From Terrimonas ferruginea DSM 30193 (GTDB lineage: Bacteria > Bacteroidota > Bacteroidia > Chitinophagales > Chitinophagaceae): 64,000 nucleotides of DNA. Below the pieces are notes generated by a model. The model was not told the origin of the DNA. It ran no database searches and saw only the letters and a program-made list of their open reading frames with translations. Where the stretch lies: positions 6,203 to 70,202 of the forward strand of contig NZ_KE384403.1 of assembly GCF_000425585.1 (NCBI RefSeq). Direction: 5' to 3'. The position numbers and the translations under genes are program-made. This document shows positions 24,193 through 31,849 of this stretch, piece after piece (position 1 is the first letter of the stretch; each line of letters begins with the position of its first letter).

Positions 24193-24795
24193 TTATGGAT
24201 TTTCTTTTTCACTTAATTGATGGTATTGCACCTCCGCAAACGCTTTCAGCTCCGGCCAGAATTTTCCGTAACACGCCCGCAGGTAGTCGTAGTTATCCAG
24301 CATCAACTGCACGGCGGGCAGGCTTTCCGACATATAAGCCGCCCTTCTGACCAGCCCTTCGAAACTATTGAAGATTCCCTGGCGCTTGCGGTAATCATAT
24401 AACCAGTTCTGCCGTTTCATATACGGAAACATCCCCGCAAATTTTGCCGGAAACCAGGTGGTGTTTTGTTCGGTCAGCCGGTAAACCTTCTGAGAAAATG
24501 CCAGCAGCGACGCATCCGTAAACTCGTTTTCATCATTGGCCAGGAAATGATCGAAGGCCACATCGATAAACGCACCACTGTATAAACGGTAAAGCGGCCG
24601 GAAAATTTCCTTGGCCTCGTGCACGCGCGGATGATCGTCGGTAAAACCATCGATCATGCGGTGGAGCAGAATGCCCCTTCTTATGCCTGGCGGAAAATCA
24701 TACTGCCGCCGGCCTTTCACGAAATCGCTGAAAAGGTTGCCGGCCAGTACCTCCGGATCGTCAAAAGACAGATATGCGTGTGCAAGAAAATTAAT
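24193..24795 (-). CDS. acpH: Acyl carrier protein phosphodiesterase with apparent ATT start
   Basis: An AcpH-type protein of 200 aa, matching the family length (~190-200), which removes 4'-phosphopantetheine from ACP. The conserved N-terminus is present: NFLAHAYLSFDDPEVLAGNLFSDFVKG, then FPPGIRRGILLHRMIDGFTDDHP with metal-site His/Asp, and YSGAFIDVAFDHFLA. However, the codon at the expected initiator Met is ATT (24793-24795). No ATG, GTG or TTG lies between it and the upstream in-frame TAG. The next standard start, GTG at 24720, would delete 25 conserved residues including HAYLS. Either ATT initiation or recent loss of the start codon. Confidence 0.85.
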   Translation of the reverse strand: MNFLAHAYLSFDDPEVLAGNLFSDFVKGRRQYDFPPGIRRGILLHRMIDGFTDDHPRVHEAKEIFRPLYRLYSGAFIDVAFDHFLANDENEFTDASLLAFSQKVYRLTEQNTTWFPAKFAGMFPYMKRQNWLYDYRKRQGIFNSFEGLVRRAAYMSESLPAVQLMLDNYDYLRACYGKFWPELKAFAEVQYHQLSEKENP

Positions 24796-25161
24796 AACCC
24801 TGGTTTTATACTATAATATACATAAAACGCACCACTTCTTCATCACTGCCCCTGTATGTGAGAGATGTGATCAGGCAACAAAGCGTAACAGCCATTCTTC
24901 TTAATGATTTGTTAATCCAACTTTATATCCGGCAGCGATAAGAAAAATCAGAAAAAAATTTTTGCTGTTCTTGTCATAATCAACGCGGTTTTGAGCTTAT
25001 AAGCGGATGCGCGAAATGATGAACGGAGTAACGCGTTAAGGTTGTTTAACATCGGGCTCCGCTAATCACAATTGACTTGAAATGCGGTGTAACAAAAAAT
25101 AGCTTTGTACCGTCATACTCTCAAACAAACAAAAAAAACCAAACCGATAAATAACAAACAC
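24796..25161. other. 366-bp divergent intergenic region
   Basis: No coding frame seen. It is AT-rich next to acpH and holds a 10-bp palindrome TAACGCGTTA at 25029-25038. The promoter of the downstream secreted protein gene lies at 25077-25107. I see no convincing -7 element for acpH. Confidence 0.5.
25077..25107 (+). promoter_or_regulatory. Promoter of the 25162 gene
   Basis: TTG (25077-25079), 20 nt, TAGCTTTG (25100-25107); 54 nt before the ATG. A long A/C-rich leader follows. Confidence 0.7.
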
Positions 25162-25599
25162 ATGAAAAAGTTATTCGTAATGCTGGCCTTCATCATCGCA
25201 TCTGTTAGCGCAATGGCCAATGACAACACAATCGACAACAAAGTACTGGACGCCTTCAAAAAAGATTTCGCTACCGCCTCCCAGGTAGAGTGGACGCAGA
25301 GCGAGAATTTATACCGCGCTTCTTTCCTTTACAACAACAAGTTCGTTTCCGTATACTATGACAAGGAAGGACAAATGATCGGACTTACCCGCAACATCAG
25401 CTCCATCGACCTGCCTGTAATGTTGCAAAAAAGTCTGCGTGGCAATTATGAAAAATACTGGATCTCCGATCTCTTTGAAGTAAGCAACTTCGATGGTACC
25501 GGTTACTGCGTAACGCTTGAAAACGGCAATAACAAGATCGTTCTCAAATCGATGAACGGTGAAGACTGGGCGCAGTACCAGAAAAGTACCAAACTGTAA
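25162..25599 (+). CDS. Small secreted protein, PepSY-like
   Basis: A 145-aa protein with a signal peptide (LFVMLAFIIASVSAMA). The mature part has helix plus antiparallel strands: VLDAFKKDFATASQVEWTQSENLYRASFLYNNKFVSVYYDKEGQMIG, reminiscent of PepSY-like/BLIP-like domains common in Bacteroidota. Function unknown. The earlier in-frame TTG at 25105 lies in the promoter, so ATG 25162 is preferred. Monocistronic, with a terminator at 25648-25680 and an unusually strong promoter match, suggesting good expression. Confidence 0.75.
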   Translation: MKKLFVMLAFIIASVSAMANDNTIDNKVLDAFKKDFATASQVEWTQSENLYRASFLYNNKFVSVYYDKEGQMIGLTRNISSIDLPVMLQKSLRGNYEKYWISDLFEVSNFDGTGYCVTLENGNNKIVLKSMNGEDWAQYQKSTKL

Positions 25600-25647
25600 T
25601 CAAGGCGATAGTTTCTCTTTTATAGATTAGTTTTGGTGTGTGGTAAA

Positions 25648-25680
25648 AAAGCCCCGTGATCTTTTGAGACACGGGGCTTT
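25648..25680. terminator. Terminator of the 25162 gene
   Basis: An 11-bp stem AAAGCCCCGTG / CACGGGGCTTT with an 11-nt loop. A-rich and T-rich flanks make it usable on both strands. Confidence 0.85.
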
Positions 25681-25698
25681 GTATTTGTGGTAAAGCTG

Positions 25699-25730
25699 TA
25701 ATTTTGCCACCTCACCGCCGCTTTGCGGCG
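25699..25730 (+). promoter_or_regulatory. -7 element and GC hairpin before the DHS-like gene
   Basis: TAATTTTG at 25699-25706 (TTTG 17 nt earlier at 25678-25681), followed by a hairpin CCGCCGC-TTT-GCGGCGG at about 25713-25730, i.e. in the 5' leader. The hairpin resembles the cores of the intergenic word repeats. Confidence 0.5.
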
Positions 25731-25753
25731 GGACATCTTTAAAAAACTATATC

Positions 25754-26728
25754 ATGAGCAGAGGTCCTGTTTCGCAGTTTATCGAACATCATTACCGCCA
25801 CTTCAACGCAGCCGCCCTGATGGATGCCGCTAAAGGCTATGAAACCCATCTCGCCGAAGGAGGAAAAATGCTGGTCTCCCTGGCAGGCGCTATGAGTACC
25901 GCCGAATTAGGCATCTCACTGGCAGAAATGATCCGCCAGGATAAAGTGGCCATCATCAGTTGCACAGGTGCCAACCTCGAAGAAGATGTAATGAACCTGG
26001 TAGCACACTCCCACTACAAGCGTGTTCCCAATTACCGCGATCTTACGCCACAGGACGAGTGGGACCTGCTGGAAAATCATTACAACCGCGTTACCGATAC
26101 CTGCATTCCCGAGGAAGAAGCTTTCCGCCGTTTGCAGAAACACCTGGTAAAGCAATGGAAAGATGCTGAAGCAAAAGGTGAACGTTTCTTCCCGCATGAG
26201 TTTCTTTATAAAACCGTATTGAGCGGTGAACTCGAACAATACTACGAGATCGATCCGAAAGATTCCTGGATCGTGGCCGCTGCGCAAAAAAATATTCCGA
26301 TCGTTGTTCCCGGATGGGAAGACAGCACCACCGGCAACATCTTCGCCAGCTACGTGATCAAAGGCGAGTTGCAGGCCAGCACTGTGAAGAATGGCATTGA
26401 ATACATGGTATGGCTGGCCGATTGGTACCGCCAGAATTCCGGTGGCAAAGGCGTTGGCTTCTTCCAGGTCGGTGGCGGCATCGCCGGCGATTTCCCGATC
26501 TGCGTAGTGCCCATGATGTACCAGGATCTCGAGTGGCATGATGTACCGTTCTGGAGCTATTTCTGCCAGATCAGCGACAGCACCACTTCTTATGGTTCTT
26601 ATTCAGGTGCCGTTCCCAACGAAAAAATCACCTGGGGTAAATTAGATATCAATACACCGAAATACATTGTAGAAAGCGACGCAACAATTGTTGTACCGCT
26701 GATCTTCGCCTGGTTGTTGAAATGGTAG
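25754..26728 (+). CDS. Deoxyhypusine synthase-like protein
   Basis: A 324-aa member of the deoxyhypusine synthase superfamily. The nucleotide/spermidine-site pattern is recognisable (LVSLAGAMSTAELG; ISCTGANLEEDVM; GWEDSTTGN; GGGIAGDFPICV). The catalytic Lys is retained in SGAVPNEKITWGKL. Bacteria lack the eIF5A substrate; bacterial relatives are known or proposed to make homospermidine or related polyamines by the same aminobutyl transfer, so a polyamine role is likelier than hypusination. Cytoplasmic, monocistronic, with a strong terminator. Confidence 0.88.
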   Translation: MSRGPVSQFIEHHYRHFNAAALMDAAKGYETHLAEGGKMLVSLAGAMSTAELGISLAEMIRQDKVAIISCTGANLEEDVMNLVAHSHYKRVPNYRDLTPQDEWDLLENHYNRVTDTCIPEEEAFRRLQKHLVKQWKDAEAKGERFFPHEFLYKTVLSGELEQYYEIDPKDSWIVAAAQKNIPIVVPGWEDSTTGNIFASYVIKGELQASTVKNGIEYMVWLADWYRQNSGGKGVGFFQVGGGIAGDFPICVVPMMYQDLEWHDVPFWSYFCQISDSTTSYGSYSGAVPNEKITWGKLDINTPKYIVESDATIVVPLIFAWLLKW

Positions 26729-26756
26729 AAAAAGCCCCGCACTGCGGGGCTTTTTT
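26729..26756. terminator. Terminator of the DHS-like gene
   Basis: AAAAAGCCCCGC / GCGGGGCTTTTTT with a 3-nt loop, immediately after the stop codon; A/T flanks on both sides. Confidence 0.92.
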
Positions 26757-26887
26757 AATTAGGTGATTTGAAAATTTGATAATGCTACGCGGGCGAGCAT
26801 TTACTTCTTTCCCGGCTATTCTTTATTACAAAAGATCTTCAAACTGCCCAATTGCCAAATTTTCAAATCATCAAATTGCCTAATTCC
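26757..26887. repeat. Word repeat, inverted halves (TTTGAAAATTTG family)
   Basis: Left half AATTAGGTGATTTGAAAATT; right half reads, on the other strand, as AATTAGGCAATTTGATGATT followed by TGAAAATTTGGC. The two halves are about 60 nt apart and can fold into a long imperfect stem. It lies between convergent genes that already have separate terminators. Confidence 0.65.
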
Positions 26888-26918
26888 AGAAGATAAGTTT
26901 TTTTAAAACTTATCTTCT
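26888..26918 (-). terminator. AT-rich hairpin overlapping the M28 peptidase stop codon
   Basis: A 14-bp perfect stem AGAAGATAAGTTTT / AAAACTTATCTTCT with a 3-nt loop. The last two Arg codons and the stop of the peptidase are part of one arm. Probably the terminator of that gene. Confidence 0.7.
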
Positions 26919-28451
26919 TGTGCCCTCCGGCAGCTTCAAATCTCTTTTCAGCATATCATTGCGATTGGCCATTTCCCAGGCGGTATAAAATACCAGTTGC
27001 GCTCTTTTCGCCATCAGCGGATAGTTGATCTTGTCCGGCGTATCGGTAGGCTTGTGGTAATCGGGATGCACACCGTTGAAATAGAAGATCACCGGCACTC
27101 CTTTATCCGCGAAGTTGTAATGATCGCTGCGGTAGTAGAAGCGGTTTTTGTCATTGGGATCGTTGTATTTGCGATCCAGTTTCATTTTTACATATTGCTT
27201 GTTTACCTGGTCGGTGATCGGAGCCAGATCGGTGCTCAGTTTGTCGTCGCCGATCACATACACATAGTTCACGGAGTCCTTGTCGGCCTTGTATTCGTCG
27301 CCGATACGGCCGATCATGTCGATGTTCAGGTCCACCGTTGTTTTATCGAGTGGGAACACGGGGTGATTGGAATAATATTCTGAACCCCACAGTCCTTTTT
27401 CCTCTCCGCTTACGGTCATGAATACAATGGAACGGCGCGGGCCTTTGCCTGCTGCTTTTGCTTTGGCAAATGCTTCAGCCAGCTCAAGAATGGCCGTAGT
27501 ACCGCTGCCATCATCATCCGCTCCGTAATAGATCGTTCCGTCGTCGCGCTTCCCTACGTGGTCGTAGTGTGCGGTGATGATCACGTATTCATCTTTTTTA
27601 TCCGTGCCCTCGAGCAGTGCCAATACGTTGGATGCCGCAGCTTGTTTGGTGGCCACTTCATAACGCAGCGCCACATCGGCTTTGTATACTTTTGAAGCAA
27701 CGCCATTTTTCTTCACCTGGTCCAGCACGTTTTCTGTACCGGCACCGAGAATGCTGGTAGCGAGTGCCTGCGAAATACTATAGGTTGGAGGATATACGGA
27801 AGGCTGATAGCCATTCAGCTGGTAGGCGGATTGCATTTGTATGTTTTTCCGGGGGAAATTGGCAGACACGACTAATACCGCTGCGGCACCCCGCGCGCGG
27901 GCAGCTGCGAGTTTGCCAAAAATATTCCCGGGAGAGCGGAACCCTGTAGCCGAAGGCTTGTATCCTTCAGGCATACCATCTGCGATCATCACCAGCTTGC
28001 CGGCAACATCGAGATCTTTGTAAGCATTCAGATCGCCATCCACAATACCATAACCAACAAATACTACTTCAGAAAAACGAAGACCTGAGTGGTGATTGAA
28101 TTGTGCATTGGGTAAAAAATCTTTCCCTAATTCAAAGGCTGTTCCGTTTACGCTCAGCGATGTGGCGGTCATGGAGTCTTTGTACAACGGGTATCGCTGA
28201 CGATAGCTGCCGTTGTTACCGGGCTGCAGTCCGAGTGATTTGAAATGCTCTTCAATGTAAGAAGCGGCTTTTTCCAAACCGGGCGAAGGCGTGTCGCGTC
28301 CTTCCATTTCAGCTCCGGCAATGATGTGCAGATGCCGGCTCATGTCTGCGGCCGTGATCGTTGCGGCAAAACTGCCGGGACGGCTCTTCTTTTGCGCAGT
28401 AGCCGTGAGGCTCAGCAGCAGAAGGGCCGGAAGTACTGATTTTCTGATCAT
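26910..28451 (-). CDS. M28-family metallopeptidase with PA domain
   Basis: A 513-aa exported zinc aminopeptidase. Signal peptide from Met 28451 (SVLPALLLLSLTATAQ). A PA-like insert lies at about 125-260 (VFVGYGIVDGDLNAYKDLDVAGKLVMI ... RGAAAVLVV). The di-zinc catalytic core: HYDHVG, GADDDGSGT, SGEEKGLWGS (Glu-Glu), NIDMIGR and the last His in YFNGVHPDYHKPTDTPDKI. A ten-residue extension from an upstream codon would disrupt the signal peptide. Likely peptide scavenging in the periplasm or outside the cell. Confidence 0.93.
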   Translation of the reverse strand: MIRKSVLPALLLLSLTATAQKKSRPGSFAATITAADMSRHLHIIAGAEMEGRDTPSPGLEKAASYIEEHFKSLGLQPGNNGSYRQRYPLYKDSMTATSLSVNGTAFELGKDFLPNAQFNHHSGLRFSEVVFVGYGIVDGDLNAYKDLDVAGKLVMIADGMPEGYKPSATGFRSPGNIFGKLAAARARGAAAVLVVSANFPRKNIQMQSAYQLNGYQPSVYPPTYSISQALATSILGAGTENVLDQVKKNGVASKVYKADVALRYEVATKQAAASNVLALLEGTDKKDEYVIITAHYDHVGKRDDGTIYYGADDDGSGTTAILELAEAFAKAKAAGKGPRRSIVFMTVSGEEKGLWGSEYYSNHPVFPLDKTTVDLNIDMIGRIGDEYKADKDSVNYVYVIGDDKLSTDLAPITDQVNKQYVKMKLDRKYNDPNDKNRFYYRSDHYNFADKGVPVIFYFNGVHPDYHKPTDTPDKINYPLMAKRAQLVFYTAWEMANRNDMLKRDLKLPEGTRR

Positions 28452-28530
28452 GTGGTATGTGTTTAAAAGAGGAATGCTCAAACTTAATTGAAAAGTCTGA
28501 GCATCCGAATTTCGTATGATGAGCGGTCGG

Positions 28531-28989
28531 TTAGTTACAGGCTATTTTCTCCACGCGGCGTTCATGACGGCCGCCTTCAAACGCGGTATTCATGAAACTG
28601 TCTACCATTTTCTCCGCGTCACCTTCGCGCACAAAACGCGCCGGAATACAGATCACATTGGCATTGTTGTGCTGACGTGCGAGCTTTGCCAGTTCATCAC
28701 CCCAGCAGATGGCAGCACGGATTTGCTGATGTTTATTCGCCGTAATGGCCACCCCGTTTGCGCTTCCGCACAGCAGAATACCAAATGAGTAATCGCCGCT
28801 TTCAACGGCCTCGGCTACCGGGTGTGCAAAGTCTGCATAATCCACCGAATCGGCGGAATAGGTACCAAAATCTTTGAAAGCAAGACCTTTCGCTTCAAGA
28901 AAGGAAATGAGGTCTTCTTTGTATTCAAATCCTGCATGGTCGCTGCCAATGGCAACAGGTTTGGAGAGGTCAAACTCAGTACTCATCAT
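28531..28989 (-). CDS. rpiB: Ribose 5-phosphate isomerase B
   Basis: A 152-aa RpiB/LacAB-family isomerase, interconverting ribose 5-phosphate and ribulose 5-phosphate. IGSDHAGFEYKE with the conserved Asp-His, LLCGSANGVAITANK with catalytic Cys, and RAAICWGDELAKLARQHNNANVICIPARFV are all family hallmarks. Starts at 28989 or the second Met 28986. It is followed by the M28 gene on the same strand (79-nt gap) and preceded by tatC. Confidence 0.95.
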   Translation of the reverse strand: MMSTEFDLSKPVAIGSDHAGFEYKEDLISFLEAKGLAFKDFGTYSADSVDYADFAHPVAEAVESGDYSFGILLCGSANGVAITANKHQQIRAAICWGDELAKLARQHNNANVICIPARFVREGDAEKMVDSFMNTAFEGGRHERRVEKIACN

Positions 28990-29033
28990 AACCGGTTTAT
29001 TAAGACCGTAAAGATAAGAAGATTACCCGCGTA

Positions 29034-29891
29034 TCAGCTCCACTCTTCGTCTTCTTTGGCCTTCTGTTTTTTATTGATGCGTGCGGCCAAAACAATGCTG
29101 GCTTCAAACAACAAATAAAGTGGAATAGCTACAATCGTAAGGCTGAACGGGTCTGTTGAAGGTGTGATAATAGCCGCAGCGATCACGATCAGCACAAAAG
29201 CATGACGGCGGTATTTACGGAGAAATTTTGCCGTAACAATGCCTACTCTTGCCAGCACGGCCATCAGCAGCGGCATCTGGAATAATAAACCGATACCCAC
29301 GGTGGTATAGATCAGGTTCTCCAGGTAATCGGAGAAGGTAGGCATGATGGTTACCTGATCGCTGAGTTTGTAATTGAAGTAAAAGTTCACCATGAAAGGT
29401 GTAAGGATAAAATAGCCGAATGCCACGCCGATAAAGAACAACAGCGATACCCAGAAAATTACACCGCGTGTGGTCCTGCGCTCCTTGTCTGAAAGAGCGG
29501 GGCTTACAAAGCGCCACAGTTCCCAGAAGATATAGGGAAAGGCGAGGATGAACCCGCCAATGAATGCGAGTGTGAACGAGGCCACGAATTGACCGGTCAT
29601 CGTCGTTTCGAGAAACTTTGCGTCTACCTGCTGAAAGCAAAGCGTGTCCCCGATGCCGATTGCGTGTCCGAGGCTGCAGAGCCATTTTGCAGAAATAAAA
29701 TCGGCCCTGGTGGGACCAAACAACACGGTATCCACCACAAAGCTTGTAAAAGAGAAAACGATAATGGCGCCTATGAGCAGGGCGATCACCGAGCGGATCA
29801 GGTGCCAGCGAAGTTCTTCCAGGTGATCGATGAAAGACATTTCCGCCTGGGAATCTTTTTTCCGCTTGTCCAAAAAGTCGAGAAGGGCCAT
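29034..29891 (-). CDS. tatC: Sec-independent translocase TatC
   Basis: A 285-aa six-helix membrane protein. The N-terminal motif MSFIDHLEELRWHLIRS with the conserved Glu in HLEELR, and FPYIFWELWRFVSPAL after TM2/3, are signature TatC. A loop between TM1 and TM2 is enlarged (about 60-110), as often in Bacteroidota. It exports folded Tat substrates; ActB, encoded at 45387-48644, carries a Tat-type signal. tatA/B are not in the window. Confidence 0.96.
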   Translation of the reverse strand: MALLDFLDKRKKDSQAEMSFIDHLEELRWHLIRSVIALLIGAIIVFSFTSFVVDTVLFGPTRADFISAKWLCSLGHAIGIGDTLCFQQVDAKFLETTMTGQFVASFTLAFIGGFILAFPYIFWELWRFVSPALSDKERRTTRGVIFWVSLLFFIGVAFGYFILTPFMVNFYFNYKLSDQVTIMPTFSDYLENLIYTTVGIGLLFQMPLLMAVLARVGIVTAKFLRKYRRHAFVLIVIAAAIITPSTDPFSLTIVAIPLYLLFEASIVLAARINKKQKAKEDEEWS

Positions 29892-29966
29892 TCAATTAAT
29901 TTAGGAAATGTCAAAATTAAAGGGAAACGGGCAATAGATGCCTGTGTTTAACCTACGATACGGAGA

Positions 29967-31220
29967 TTACTTCAGTTTTTTCATTTTTACCATCTCGATA
30001 CGGGTATCGCTGACATTGAGTACGTCAAATTCATAATCATCGATAATGATCCGTTCTTTCTGGCGCGGAATGGTTTCATGATAGCCGATGATATAACCGG
30101 AAAGCGTTTCTGCGTCGTTTTCGGGAAATACAAACGAGTATTTTTCTTCGAGATAATCCAATTCGAGGCGTCCGGAGAAGATGTATTCCGTTTCGGAAAT
30201 GCGTTTTTCTACAAACTGCTCCGTATCGTATTCATCAAAAATTTCCCCGAACAGCTCTTCCAGCACGTCTTCCATGGTAATGATGCCTGCGGTGCCGCCA
30301 AATTCATCCACCACCCACGCGATGCTTTTGCGTTCGCGGCTCAGCTTGTTGATCAGGTCGGCGGCGCTCATGCTTTCCGGCACAGCCGGGATAGCCAGCA
30401 GGACTTCCTGGATAGTTGACGGCCTTTTGAAGAGATCCAGTTCGTGCACATATCCTACAATATGATCGATATTGCTGTCATAAACGACCATTTTGCTCAG
30501 TTTTGTCTCGGAAAAGCGCAAAATCAGGTCTTCTATGGAAATGGTAATATCCACGCCGATGATCTCTTTGCGGGGCACGAGGCATTGGCGGATCTTCACA
30601 CGCGGCAGCTCCTGCGCGTTTTCCAGTAATTGTGTATTGCGTTCCTGCCGGTCATCGTCGCCGTGGTTTTGCTGGAAAAGATTCCGCAGATCACTCCGGT
30701 TGAAGGCTTCTTTTGTTTTGTCCAGTTTTACGTTGAACACATATTTCAGCATCCATTCCGCCAGCGAGATTAGTCCCGTTGCCAGGGGCTGGAACATCTG
30801 GTAGAAAAAGTTGGTGACGATGGACAGTTTGCTGAGCAGGGTATTGCTGCGTGCCCGGAAAATGGCGCGGGGAATGAATTCGGCCAGTATCAGCACCAGG
30901 AAGGTGGCGATAACGATTTCTACAAGGATGTGCACCAGGTCAGAACCTACATTGAAATATTTCCACATGGGCTGCAGCACGGTACTGATTTGCAATCCGA
31001 AAAAAACGAGGAAAATGATAAACCCGATAAGAGTAGTACCCAGGAAAGTAGCGGGAGAGTCTACAAATTTGCCCAACAGGTGGCCCGTGGCACTGCCCTG
31101 CTTGCGTTTCAGTTCAATATTCAGGCGATTGGCACTGAAAAATGCCATTTCAATACCTGCGAAGAAACCCATCAGCAACACCGTCAGGATAAACCAGACA
31201 ATGATCTTCCACTCTATCAT
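29967..31220 (-). CDS. CNNM/CorC-type transporter (DUF21-CBS-HlyC)
   Basis: A 417-aa protein: DUF21 membrane domain with four hydrophobic segments (about 5-150), two CBS domains (RQCLVPRKEIIGVDI ... DHIVGYVHELDLF and SIAWVVDEFGGTAGIITMEDVLEELFGEI), and a C-terminal CorC/HlyC transporter-associated domain ending MVKMKKLK. The family is linked to Mg2+/Co2+ homeostasis; GldE of gliding bacteria is a relative, but nothing here (no other gld genes) shows that role. Downstream of gmk with a 28-nt gap. Confidence 0.9.
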   Translation of the reverse strand: MIEWKIIVWFILTVLLMGFFAGIEMAFFSANRLNIELKRKQGSATGHLLGKFVDSPATFLGTTLIGFIIFLVFFGLQISTVLQPMWKYFNVGSDLVHILVEIVIATFLVLILAEFIPRAIFRARSNTLLSKLSIVTNFFYQMFQPLATGLISLAEWMLKYVFNVKLDKTKEAFNRSDLRNLFQQNHGDDDRQERNTQLLENAQELPRVKIRQCLVPRKEIIGVDITISIEDLILRFSETKLSKMVVYDSNIDHIVGYVHELDLFKRPSTIQEVLLAIPAVPESMSAADLINKLSRERKSIAWVVDEFGGTAGIITMEDVLEELFGEIFDEYDTEQFVEKRISETEYIFSGRLELDYLEEKYSFVFPENDAETLSGYIIGYHETIPRQKERIIIDDYEFDVLNVSDTRIEMVKMKKLK

Positions 31221-31248
31221 ATTCTAAAGATAGAAAAAGTTTGGTGTT

Positions 31249-31821
31249 TCATGACAGGAACTCCCGGATGATGGCTTCCGCTTCGGCGCAGGCCCGGGGA
31301 AGGTCGTCGTTGAGAATAACCTTGTCAAAATGATTTTTGAAAGACAGTTCGTAAGAGGCTTTATTGACCCGCGCCTGCAGCGTTTCCTCGGTTTCCGTGC
31401 CGCGGGAAAGCAGTCTGCGCTTTAATTCATCGATGGAGGGCGGTTCAATAAAGATGGAAAGCGAGGTTTCCGGGTATTGTTGCTGCACGTGGATAGCGCC
31501 TTTTACATCGATATCCAGCAGCGGGCACTGTTCATTGTCCCAAAGGCGCTGCAACTCACTTTTTAATGTTCCGTAGTATTTTCCTTCGTACACCATTTCC
31601 CATTCCACAAACTCGTTGTGCTGGATCTTATGCTGGAAATCCTCGAGAGTGATGAAATAGTAATCTTTCCCATCCTGCTCATAAGCCCTGGCCTGGCGGG
31701 TTGCCGCCGAAATGGAAAACGCCAGTTGCGGAAACTGACGCAGCAGATGATGGGTGATGGACGTTTTACCGGCGCCCGAGGGTGCGGTGATGATGATGAT
31801 CTTTTGTTGAACAGAAGCCAT
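31249..31821 (-). CDS. gmk: Guanylate kinase
   Basis: A 190-aa GMP kinase. P-loop APSGAGKTSI, GMP-binding SISAATRQARAYEQDGKDYYFI, VEWEMVYEGKYYGT, and IDVKGA. ATG 31821 is preferred over earlier in-frame codons because those would overlap murA and precede the conserved P-loop start. 28 nt after murA, so probably co-transcribed with it. Confidence 0.96.
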   Translation of the reverse strand: MASVQQKIIIITAPSGAGKTSITHHLLRQFPQLAFSISAATRQARAYEQDGKDYYFITLEDFQHKIQHNEFVEWEMVYEGKYYGTLKSELQRLWDNEQCPLLDIDVKGAIHVQQQYPETSLSIFIEPPSIDELKRRLLSRGTETEETLQARVNKASYELSFKNHFDKVILNDDLPRACAEAEAIIREFLS

Positions 31822-31849
31822 GTGCAAAGAAAAGAAAAAACTGTTTTCG

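Noticed and set aside
29967-31220. Naming the CBS/CorC protein GldE (gliding motility)
   Set aside because: The domain layout fits, but no gld or spr genes are nearby and the general CNNM/CorC family has the same layout.
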